The notes beneath the pieces are model-generated. The model did not search any database. It was not told the DNA's origin and was given only the letters and a program-made list of their open reading frames with translations. Position numbers and translations under genes: made by a program. From Leucobacter sp. 7(1) (GTDB taxonomy: Bacteria > Actinomycetota > Actinomycetes > Actinomycetales > Microbacteriaceae): 64,000 bases of DNA. Below, piece after piece: positions 7,960-15,382 of the stretch (position 1 is the stretch's first letter; every line of letters begins with the position of its first letter). The DNA is taken from positions 62,001-126,000 of the forward strand of contig NZ_FUID01000033.1 of NCBI RefSeq assembly GCF_900163635.1. The letters are read 5' to 3'.

Positions 7960-9369
7960 ATGCCCGGTATCGACTACCTCGTCCTCGATGACGCCCTCCG
8001 AGACTCGGACGCTCGTGCGCTCTTCGACCGCGCGGTCCAGGAGATCCGGGACGGCGTCGCGGTGACGCAGAAGCTCAGCAGGGGGAGCGGCTTTGCGGTG
8101 GAGGGCCAGGGCATCCTCGGGACGGCGGTGCTTGAGTATGGGATCGGGCTGATTCCAGCAGACGAGTTCACGTGTGACTCGGCCCAAGATCTGACCGAGC
8201 GGACGCGGGTATTACTCGGGTGGCATACGATTTCGTCCACCCTGCGCGAGTGGGTGGATCAGCGGCTGTGCGCCCCCTACTTCACGAATCAGGGCAGTGA
8301 GTGGGAACCTGACTGGCAGTTGCACGCTGGTGCAGAGACAGGCCATGTGCCCGAGAGCTTCCTCCGGTTCGCCTGCTACGTGGCGATCGGCGAACTGAAA
8401 TTTGGGCCGAGCTATGCCTCAGTGAGCGCGCACCGGATCTTTGATTGGGTGACGAAGCTCGGGAGTGCGCTGCCGGCGCAGTTGCAGAAACACGGCACCG
8501 GCGAGCTTCCCACGGAACTTGCGGCCTATCGCGGAACCGGCGATGCAACGGGGGTCACCGCGAAAGCAAACGATGCCCTGGCGACAGTTCGAATCGCCAT
8601 CAAGAATGAGACCGAGCAGAGCTACGCTGCCGTGCTTGAGTATCTTGTCAGGCTGCTCGACACCACTGACTTTCCGCGATCCTACGCTCTCGAGTTTCGG
8701 GGCCCCACCAAGCAGTATCTCCCCATCCCAGGGCTGCCCAAGAAGGGTGTGCACCAGCTGTTCGCCTGCGCGGCAAGCTACCCCGCGCTGTGGCCACAGA
8801 TTGCCCGATACGCCAGCGCGGCAATGGGTGAGTACGACTGGTACACGAATCTCGATGGCGAGCACTGCGCGATGCCCGGTACGTTCGCGGTATTCGCACT
8901 CGGGATCACCGCGGAGGCCGCGGCGCATCCGGAGGTTGTGCGGTTGGTGCAGTCGTATCTGGACGAGGTTGACGGTGAGCACCAGTCCGTGCAGGGCCGC
9001 TTCGTTGAGGCCTATATCGACACCCACGGCTTCGATGCAACCAGCCTGGGCTACCTGCTGAGCTGCGCGGGAAACATCCAGCAGCTCCGGCACCGGAAGG
9101 GGTATGCGGCGCAGATCGCCAACGCGGAGAGCCTCGGTGCGCTCATGTCATTGCGGGAATCAGCTGGAAATCGTGAAGCGTCAGGGGTCGCGGCGCTCAG
9201 CGCAAACCTGCAGGGTGAATCAGTCAGCGACTACGCCTGGCGTCACGCCCTGTATGCGATCTGGGGCGAAGCCGCCGAGCAACGGGACACGGATGGTCAG
9301 CTCGGCAGCACGATCATTGCGCGTGCTCCTGAAGAGCTTCGGCCACTACTGGCCGCCGTGTTCGCGTAA
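7960..9369 (+). CDS. Conserved hypothetical protein, 469 residues
   Basis: A soluble, all-helical-looking protein with no signal peptide or membrane segment. I think it resembles the uncharacterised family DUF6138, but this is from memory and unverified. A block near residues 250-265 (IPGLPKKGVHQLFACAA) and the repeated Ala/Leu helices suggest an alpha-solenoid. No catalytic motif is obvious. The ATG at 7960 has only a weak GAGAAAG upstream. It is convergent with the membrane-protein gene that begins 14 bases after it. Confidence 0.65.
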   Translation: MPGIDYLVLDDALRDSDARALFDRAVQEIRDGVAVTQKLSRGSGFAVEGQGILGTAVLEYGIGLIPADEFTCDSAQDLTERTRVLLGWHTISSTLREWVDQRLCAPYFTNQGSEWEPDWQLHAGAETGHVPESFLRFACYVAIGELKFGPSYASVSAHRIFDWVTKLGSALPAQLQKHGTGELPTELAAYRGTGDATGVTAKANDALATVRIAIKNETEQSYAAVLEYLVRLLDTTDFPRSYALEFRGPTKQYLPIPGLPKKGVHQLFACAASYPALWPQIARYASAAMGEYDWYTNLDGEHCAMPGTFAVFALGITAEAAAHPEVVRLVQSYLDEVDGEHQSVQGRFVEAYIDTHGFDATSLGYLLSCAGNIQQLRHRKGYAAQIANAESLGALMSLRESAGNREASGVAALSANLQGESVSDYAWRHALYAIWGEAAEQRDTDGQLGSTIIARAPEELRPLLAAVFA

Positions 9370-9383
9370 TTCCGGTCGGCCTG

Positions 9384-9770
9384 TCAAGGCCGAGCCCGCA
9401 GCGCACCCAGTGCGACTGCCTGGCTGGCGGCAAAGAGCGCAATATCGATGGCAATTGCGATGATGGCGAGCACCACAAGGAACGTCGCTGCCGTGACCGA
9501 AATGGCCGCAACGACAGCTGCGGCGGCGATGTTTGCGACCATCACGAACCGGAGGGCTCGGCGCAGTGGCACACGCTGCGCCATCCAGAGCACGGCCCCC
9601 GCCCATACGGCCACCGCGATACCCACTCCGGCAATGACGAGTTCGGGGAGCCGCACACCCTCCGCGATGGGCCCTGCCCAGAGGGCCACGGCGATGCCCA
9701 GTACCGCACAGTAGGCCGCGTCAAGGCGTAGGCTCCAGCGGCCGATCGTCGTTCCGTTCACGCGCGTCAT
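9384..9770 (-). CDS. Small membrane protein, four predicted helices
   Basis: 128 residues with about four hydrophobic segments (approximately 16-34, 42-62, 75-96 and 98-120), rich in Ala, Val and Ile. There is no recognisable domain. The layout resembles small actinobacterial integral membrane proteins of unknown role. Its start is divergent from the sigma factor gene at 9950, with a 179-base gap between them. Confidence 0.62.
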   Translation of the reverse strand: MTRVNGTTIGRWSLRLDAAYCAVLGIAVALWAGPIAEGVRLPELVIAGVGIAVAVWAGAVLWMAQRVPLRRALRFVMVANIAAAAVVAAISVTAATFLVVLAIIAIAIDIALFAASQAVALGALRARP

Positions 9771-9949
9771 GTCGTCTCCCGTCGTTCCCTACGTAACGGT
9801 ACTTGCGGGTCCGTTGCACCCGCAAGACTGCTCGAATCCACAGCGCGCAAATCCCGTTGTCAGGCTCTCTTGGGGGAGACGTGCAAGGATTTCACTCCAG
9901 CATGGGATCGAGACGATAATGACGCTGAGTCCATTCGGACTGGGGGCGC

Positions 9950-11230
9950 ATGGGTAATCGCAAGGAATGGCAGGATTTGAGGTCTACTGAATCACGGTTG
10001 CACAGTTCTGCTGACGATTCGCTCCCGGATACGTTGGCCGCGGAACTCGCGGGTGTTGGCGACGTGGCGCTGTGCGCTGTAGTGCGATCCGACGCCGATT
10101 CGGTGCGGGGCCGCGCGGCCTTCGCCGAGCTCTACGGGCGTCACCGCGAGGCCGTCACCGCGCAGGCGTACACGATGACCCGCGACTGGGGGCGCGCAGA
10201 AGACCTGACCGCGGAGACCTTTGCGCGTGTGCTCCGCGCACTTGCGGGAGGAAACGGGCCGCAGGAATCGGTGCTCGGCTACATCCTGGTGGCACTGCGC
10301 GGAGAGGCGAGCCGTGCTGCCGAACTCGCGGCGGAGTCCGTGCCAGTCGCTCCGGAGACAATCGCGGATTTCCTGGACGTTGCCCCTGACTTCGTGGCGG
10401 AGCTCTCTGAACGAGACCAGATCGTGCGGGCGTTTGTGGCCCTCCCCGCTGAGACCCGCCAGATTTTGTGGGCGGTGGATGTCGAGGGCCTCACCTCATC
10501 AGACGCGGCCGAACACTTGGGGACAACAACCGGTGCCCTTCGGGTCTCCGTGCACCGTGCCCGAAAACGGCTCGCGACGTCCTATCTCCAGCAGTACGTG
10601 GAAGTCAGCGACCCGACGTGTCTCCCATTTGCGCGGCGGCTTGCGAGTCTCGCCCGGCACAGTCTTGGGACGCGCGAGTCCACCGAAGTCTCGGCGCATC
10701 TCGCGGGCTGCGCAGCCTGCACCGCGCAACTTGCACGATTGCGTTCCCTCGCCCAGCAGCTGCGTGTCTGGGTGGGACCGTTGCTCATCGGCGGATCTAT
10801 CGGCGGGATCGCGACTGCTGCAGGATCGGGGAGCGCCCCCGCCGCGACGGCCGCCAGCGGCGAGGCAGTGCGGCACCCCGCTCCCGCAGCGGGCGGGGAC
10901 CCTGCCTCAGCTGCACCGGCCCAGACCGCACAGCGGTTTGTGGTGTGGGCGAGCCTCGCGGCCGGAGTGGGCCTGGTCATCTGGGGGATGTTCCTCATGA
11001 TCCCGCAGGCGCCCGAAGCCTTCCCTGAGGACCCTGGGGTCCAAGAACCGGCCGCACATGAGCCGGCCGCACGAGAGCGGCCTAGCGCGCCGGCACCGTC
11101 AGCTGCGCCGGACGGGGATGGTGCTGGCACCACCGATCGGACAGACCCGGCGCCGACGGGATCGCCGCGGACCGGGGGCGCGGTGGTCGAAGGCGACGAC
11201 GATACTCCGAACTGGTTCTTGCAGGAGTAG
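9950..11230 (+). CDS. ECF sigma factor fused to zinc anti-sigma domain and membrane helix
   Basis: 426 residues. Sigma region 2 (about 50-125, FAELYGRHREAVTAQAYTMT, then RAEDLTAETFARVL) and region 4 (about 160-215, with the helix-turn-helix EGLTSSDAAEHLGTTTGALR) are followed by a zinc anti-sigma motif HLAGCAAC (His-x3-Cys-x2-Cys) near residue 250. A hydrophobic segment (about 270-285), a clear transmembrane helix (about 329-351) and a long Pro/Ala/Asp-rich tail follow. This is a one-piece, probably membrane-tethered sigma/anti-sigma protein like those described for some actinobacterial ECF groups. It sits directly before a surface adhesin gene in the same direction, a plausible target. Confidence 0.85.
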   Translation: MGNRKEWQDLRSTESRLHSSADDSLPDTLAAELAGVGDVALCAVVRSDADSVRGRAAFAELYGRHREAVTAQAYTMTRDWGRAEDLTAETFARVLRALAGGNGPQESVLGYILVALRGEASRAAELAAESVPVAPETIADFLDVAPDFVAELSERDQIVRAFVALPAETRQILWAVDVEGLTSSDAAEHLGTTTGALRVSVHRARKRLATSYLQQYVEVSDPTCLPFARRLASLARHSLGTRESTEVSAHLAGCAACTAQLARLRSLAQQLRVWVGPLLIGGSIGGIATAAGSGSAPAATAASGEAVRHPAPAAGGDPASAAPAQTAQRFVVWASLAAGVGLVIWGMFLMIPQAPEAFPEDPGVQEPAAHEPAARERPSAPAPSAAPDGDGAGTTDRTDPAPTGSPRTGGAVVEGDDDTPNWFLQE

Positions 11231-11452
11231 CGCCTCACCACCAAGGATTGCCGGCTTCACGACGAGCTCGACGGGGTGCGGCGACAAGGGATCCGACGAG
11301 AATTCTGATCCGGTGTAACGATCTGCCCGACTGGCGGTCTTTATTTGTCATGCGAGTCCGGTGGCGTGAGACCTCCGGGATCGGTCTCGCACGAGCCGCG
11401 GATACGCGTGCGGCTGCCACAGTCTGACCAAGGGGAAGTGCACAGAGCAATC

Positions 11453-14275
11453 ATGGGTACACAACGAACACGGAGCTCGAGGGCTTGGCGCGGGATCGCT
11501 GCTGCGCTCGTCGGTCTCCTCACACTGGGGAGCGCTACCGCAGCCGTGGCGGCCCCGCCGTACGAGACCGAAGCGACCCTCACGGCGGTCGAGTTCACGA
11601 ATGAAACCGTCACGAGCGGGTGGGATGCGGAGTTGACGGGAAGCTGGTCGCTTCCGGACAACCCCACTTCCCCGGCCGGGTTTGTCGTTGACCTTCCGGC
11701 CGATCTGCGGGGCCTGAGCGACGCGTTCCCCCTGCTGGATCCGAGCGGGGTTGCGATGGGACAGTGTGAGGTGACGGCGACCCAGATCGTGTGTGACTTC
11801 GATGCGGCGTACCTCGAAGCGCACCCCTATAACCTGTCGGGCGACTTCAACTTCTGGGCCCAGGTGCGGACCACGGTGACGGAGGGGACCGAGACTACCT
11901 ACGTCATTGACGGCAAGGAAGTCACGGTGATCGTGACACCTCCCCCCGGGCCGTGCACGGAGAATTGCACCTTCGAGGGACGCGAGAGTAGCAAGTGGGG
12001 CAACTACGACCGTGCGACCGACACAATCATGTGGACCGTCTCGATCGGCAGCGGCGTGAACGGTGCTGCGGGCGGTGAATCGATGCGGGTCGTCGACACC
12101 CCAGGCCCGAACCAGGAGATGCTCACCGAGTTCCAGGGGAACACCTACCCCGTGCTGCAACACACCAACGAGCTCATCGTCTCGGGATCCGGCGTCCAAC
12201 AGCCGGGCAACTGGCAGTCAGTCCCGCTGGATGAATACACCGTGGACGGGACCACTGTTGAGTGGACCGCGGAAGCCGGGTACTACTACAGCATTCGCTA
12301 CGTGGCACAGGTCACTGACGGAGGCGCGACCGGGACGTACACAAACTCGGCAACGGTCACCATCGGTGGAGAGGACCGTGTCGTCGGCAGCGAGGTCGTG
12401 CGTCAGGGCGGCGGCGGAACCGGCACCGGAGATCAGAAGGGCCGATTCTCCATCACCAAGGCCGTGAACTGGGAAGGCCCGGCGATTGATGGCATTGATT
12501 TTGGTGGCACCTTTACGGTAACTACGCCCGCCGGGACGGAGAACACCGGAGAGTTCACCGTCGCCGAAGGGAACACCTGGACGAGTCCGTCGTACCCGAC
12601 AGGCTCAACCGTGCACATTGACGAGATTCTGCCCGCTGATCCGGCGAATCTCGATTGGGCCACTCCCGTCCTCTCGCAGAACGACTTTGTTGTTGCCGGT
12701 GCGGCAACGACCGAGGTGACGCTGACGAACACGGCGACGGTGGCGCAGGGGATGTTCTCCGCCTCGAAGATCGTTGATGGAGACGGGGCCACGGCTGTTG
12801 ACCCCGACGCCGCATTCATGCTTGATTACGAGTACCCGGCCGGTCCCGGCTTCGACGCCGGTTCGGGCACGCTCAGCCTCCCCGCTTCGGGCACGGTGGT
12901 ACAGTCCCCGAAACTCCCCGTGGGGGCGGTGCTGACGCTGAGCGAGCGCACCCCGGATCCCGTAAACGGTGCGACTTGGACCGGTGCGACGCTCTCCACC
13001 GACACCGTGACAATCGGGAGAGATGACGTCGTGAACGTCACGGTCACCAATACACTCAGCACAGTCTCGGGTGGGTTGATCATCAACAAGCAGCTCAGCG
13101 GTGCTGGCGCCGGTCAATTTGCTGCCGAGGACAAACTGACATTCGCGGTGGTGTGCACCGTGGATCGGGAGACTGTCTTCGAGCGGGACGTGACGCTGCA
13201 GGTGAACGGCCAGTCCGCGGTTACCTCCGAGGTCCTCACGCCGATCCCGGCTGGTGCCGAGTGCACGGTCACCGAGACTTCCGCTGGGAACTCGGATGCG
13301 GATCAGCGGCCGGCACCCGTGACCGTGACGATCCCGTGGGATCCGACGACTCAGCTCAGCGGAACCGTCACGGCTTCGCTGACGAACTTCTATAGCGCGG
13401 GATCGGTCGAGGTTACGAAGACGCTCGGCGGTGACGAGATCGCGGTCCAGGCCGCGCAAAACCGCGTCTTCGAGATCCTCGTCACCTGTCAGATCGAGGA
13501 GCGCGATAGCGCCGGATCGCCGGTGCGCGCGGATGTGTACTCCGGTACGGTGCGCATCAAGGGCGGCCAGACGAAGTTCCTGGGCGACGACGGGGAGCCG
13601 CGGCTTCTGCCGCTCGGCACCAAGTGCTTCGCGGAGGAGACGGAGACCGGGGGTGCCGCGAAGGTGACGATCGACCATGACTCCTTCGAAAACGGGGCCG
13701 AGGTTGTGCAGGGAACACCGACTGACCTGCAGCGCCTGAGCATCAGCGCGGTGAATACGTTCGAGAACGCAGCGCTCACGGTGTCCAAGAAGGTCGTGGG
13801 TACGGGCACCGGCCAGCCGTACAGCTTCGCGCTCAGCTGCACGATCCCCGACGCGGGCAGCGACGGCGTGCTGGCTGACGCGGCCTACGCGCTCCCCGCG
13901 GGCGACGCGAAGTTCACTCTCACGGATGGTGAGGCGCGCACGATCACCGTTCCGGCCGGCGTCACGTGTCAGGTCACCGAGACTGACGTACCGCGGGGCG
14001 CGACGGTTTCGATGGTGGACAGCGATGCGTCGGCAGATGGTGGATCCCAGGACGGGCTCGTATCCGCGATGACGGGCCTGGACAACACGGTCCAGGTGGT
14101 GAACACCTTCACAGATACACCGACCGGACCGAAACCCCCGCTGGCGACCACCGGTGGGCAGGGAATTGCGGGGTTCGGCGCGCTGGGCGCGGGCCTCTTG
14201 CTGATCGGTGGTGCGCTCGTGCTGCTGCGGAAGCGGAACGCCGCAGCGCGCGGTGCGATCGCGGCCAGCGAGTAA
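11453..14275 (+). CDS. LAXTG-anchored adhesin with DUF5979-like repeats
   Basis: 940 residues. A signal peptide (about 1-35, with a GIAAALVGLLTLGSATAAVA core) is followed by two Ig-like adhesion domains (about 36-310) reminiscent of MSCRAMM N2/N3 regions. Repeated beta-sandwich modules of about 100-130 residues follow; they begin with phrases such as FSITKAVNWEG, FSASKIVDGDG, LIINKQLSGAG and LTVSKKVVGTG and end with VTNTxS, which resemble DUF5979. The C-terminus is LATTG, a hydrophobic helix and an RKR tail. ATG 11453 is chosen because it directly precedes the basic n-region; AGGGGAAG lies 14 bases upstream. The upstream fused sigma factor may control it. Confidence 0.85.
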   Translation: MGTQRTRSSRAWRGIAAALVGLLTLGSATAAVAAPPYETEATLTAVEFTNETVTSGWDAELTGSWSLPDNPTSPAGFVVDLPADLRGLSDAFPLLDPSGVAMGQCEVTATQIVCDFDAAYLEAHPYNLSGDFNFWAQVRTTVTEGTETTYVIDGKEVTVIVTPPPGPCTENCTFEGRESSKWGNYDRATDTIMWTVSIGSGVNGAAGGESMRVVDTPGPNQEMLTEFQGNTYPVLQHTNELIVSGSGVQQPGNWQSVPLDEYTVDGTTVEWTAEAGYYYSIRYVAQVTDGGATGTYTNSATVTIGGEDRVVGSEVVRQGGGGTGTGDQKGRFSITKAVNWEGPAIDGIDFGGTFTVTTPAGTENTGEFTVAEGNTWTSPSYPTGSTVHIDEILPADPANLDWATPVLSQNDFVVAGAATTEVTLTNTATVAQGMFSASKIVDGDGATAVDPDAAFMLDYEYPAGPGFDAGSGTLSLPASGTVVQSPKLPVGAVLTLSERTPDPVNGATWTGATLSTDTVTIGRDDVVNVTVTNTLSTVSGGLIINKQLSGAGAGQFAAEDKLTFAVVCTVDRETVFERDVTLQVNGQSAVTSEVLTPIPAGAECTVTETSAGNSDADQRPAPVTVTIPWDPTTQLSGTVTASLTNFYSAGSVEVTKTLGGDEIAVQAAQNRVFEILVTCQIEERDSAGSPVRADVYSGTVRIKGGQTKFLGDDGEPRLLPLGTKCFAEETETGGAAKVTIDHDSFENGAEVVQGTPTDLQRLSISAVNTFENAALTVSKKVVGTGTGQPYSFALSCTIPDAGSDGVLADAAYALPAGDAKFTLTDGEARTITVPAGVTCQVTETDVPRGATVSMVDSDASADGGSQDGLVSAMTGLDNTVQVVNTFTDTPTGPKPPLATTGGQGIAGFGALGAGLLLIGGALVLLRKRNAAARGAIAASE

Positions 14276-14290
14276 TCGCGAGCTGATTCG

Positions 14291-14344
14291 GCGGCCCCCG
14301 GGCAGTTGTCGTCTCTTGTGAGACGGTGATTGCCTGGGGGCCGC
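14291..14344 (+). terminator. Hairpin terminator after adhesin gene
   Basis: GCGGCCCCCGGGCA (14291-14304) pairs with TGCCTGGGGGCCGC (14331-14344) with one mismatch. An inner GTCTC/GAGAC stem lies in the loop. No T run follows, so its action as a terminator is likely but not certain. Confidence 0.65.
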
Positions 14345-14392
14345 TGTGCCCTGGGCCGGGTGTCGCACCCGCGACCTGACCCCTTCCCAACA

Positions 14393-14438
14393 AAACGACC
14401 CCGAAAATGCGTTCGATCGTGCATTTTCGGGGTCGTTT
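14393..14438. repeat. 18-bp perfect inverted repeat (REP-like hairpin)
   Basis: AAACGACCCCGAAAATGC (14393-14410) is exactly complementary to GCATTTTCGGGGTCGTTT (14421-14438) around a 10-base loop. Part of the right arm, GGGGTCGTTTCG, recurs at 14448-14459. It may be a bidirectional terminator or a dispersed REP-type element. Confidence 0.7.
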
Positions 14439-14513
14439 CGAGATCTTGGGGTCGTTTCGTGAGCGTTGAGCTCGGGCGGTCCCGATCCAGCCACGCTTGC
14501 TACACTCGTGCCC

Positions 14514-14582
14514 GTGAGTTACCGAGAGCTGTACTCCCAGCGTCAGGAGGTTGTTGGCGACGCACTCGCCGACGACGACTAG
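14514..14582 (+). other. Possible 22-residue leaderless ORF
   Basis: A GTG codon lies seven bases after TACACT with an upstream TG (extended -10), so the GTG would be at or next to the transcription start. The frame encodes a hydrophilic peptide (VSYRELYSQRQE...) and stops at TAG. It may be a real leader peptide, a gene remnant, or chance. Confidence 0.3.
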
Positions 14583-14705
14583 CTGGACGCCACTGCCGTG
14601 CCCGCGCCCTCTGCGCCCCGCACGGCGGTGTCACCGTACCCTCACTCACCTCTGCGGGAGCGCGCGCTGCGATCAGCGGTGCGCGGGCTCCCAGAAAGCG
14701 CGCTC

Positions 14706-15209
14706 ATGCTTCCCTTGACCGATACCTTCGTCCGCTCCTCGTTTATCAATGCCTCCCGTCGGGAGGTGAAAGAAATGACGGTGCCGGATCAACTTGGCGA
14801 GTTTGGACTCGACGACTGGGACCGGCTCGACTATTTCGGCTGGCGGGATCCGAAATTTGCGCGACGCGGCTACGTGCTGCTGCCGCGGCTCGACGGCGAG
14901 CCCGTTGGGGTGCTGCTCACCCAGGCTGAAGCGACACCGCGTGCCCGGGCACTGTGCAACTGGTGCCGCGACGTGCGGCTGCCGAACGACGTGGTGTTCT
15001 GGAGTGCGAAGCGCGTGGGCGATGCCGGGCGGCGTGGCAACACCGTGGGAACCCTCGTCTGCCGCGCGTTCGAGTGCTCCCACAACGTGCGCAACGATCC
15101 GCCACCCGCGTACACCGGTTTCGACGTGGTGGCGGCGCGCGAACGCAGAATCGACGAGCTGCGGCTCAAGACGGCGGGATTCGCCGACATGCTGATTACC
15201 GGGCGCTAG
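14706..15209 (+). CDS. FBP-domain (FusB-like treble-clef zinc finger) protein
   Basis: About 167 residues. The C-terminal half has a four-cysteine zinc finger, LCNWCRD...LVCRAFECSHNVR, matching the treble-clef domain of FusB/FBP proteins, which bind elongation factor G. The N-terminal half starts MLPLTDTFVRSSFINASRRE, as in actinobacterial FBP-domain proteins. It probably acts on the ribosome or EF-G; fusidic acid resistance is not implied. The frame is open upstream to 14598, but ATG 14706 fits the family start. It is followed by hairpin 15215-15248. Confidence 0.75.
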   Translation: MLPLTDTFVRSSFINASRREVKEMTVPDQLGEFGLDDWDRLDYFGWRDPKFARRGYVLLPRLDGEPVGVLLTQAEATPRARALCNWCRDVRLPNDVVFWSAKRVGDAGRRGNTVGTLVCRAFECSHNVRNDPPPAYTGFDVVAARERRIDELRLKTAGFADMLITGR

Positions 15210-15214
15210 CCGGA

Positions 15215-15248
15215 CGGGTCCGGGGTGCAGAACACCGCCTCGGACCCG
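15215..15248 (+). terminator. Hairpin after FBP-domain gene
   Basis: CGGGTCCG (15215-15222) and CGGACCCG (15241-15248) form an 8-bp stem with an 18-base loop a few bases after the stop codon. No T run is present. Confidence 0.45.
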
Positions 15249-15382
15249 CCACTCAATACAATGAGTGGAGTGGCACACGGAGTTCGTGTCCGGCCGTCGA
15301 TGCATGGTGACCCTTGTGGGGAGCGTGCGCTGCGCGAAAGCGTTCGAACCGGATGCCACCTGCACAAGGGGGATGTTCAGGC

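Larger units (their letters stand above)
14276..14705. other. Gap of 430 bases with two long hairpins and a tiny leaderless-type ORF
   Basis: No ordinary gene is seen. The stretch holds the terminator hairpin 14291-14344, the 18-bp palindrome 14393-14438, another copy of GGGGTCGTTTCG at 14448-14459, and TGCTACACT (extended -10 type) at 14498-14506. That is followed by a 22-codon GTG-started frame (14514-14582) and then about 120 bases of GC-rich sequence before the FBP-domain gene. Confidence 0.6.

Noticed and set aside
12605-14494. 629-codon open frame on the minus strand opposite the DUF5979 adhesin
   Set aside because: It mirrors a well-supported secreted protein; its product is Arg-rich with no domain, as expected from GC-rich antisense codons.
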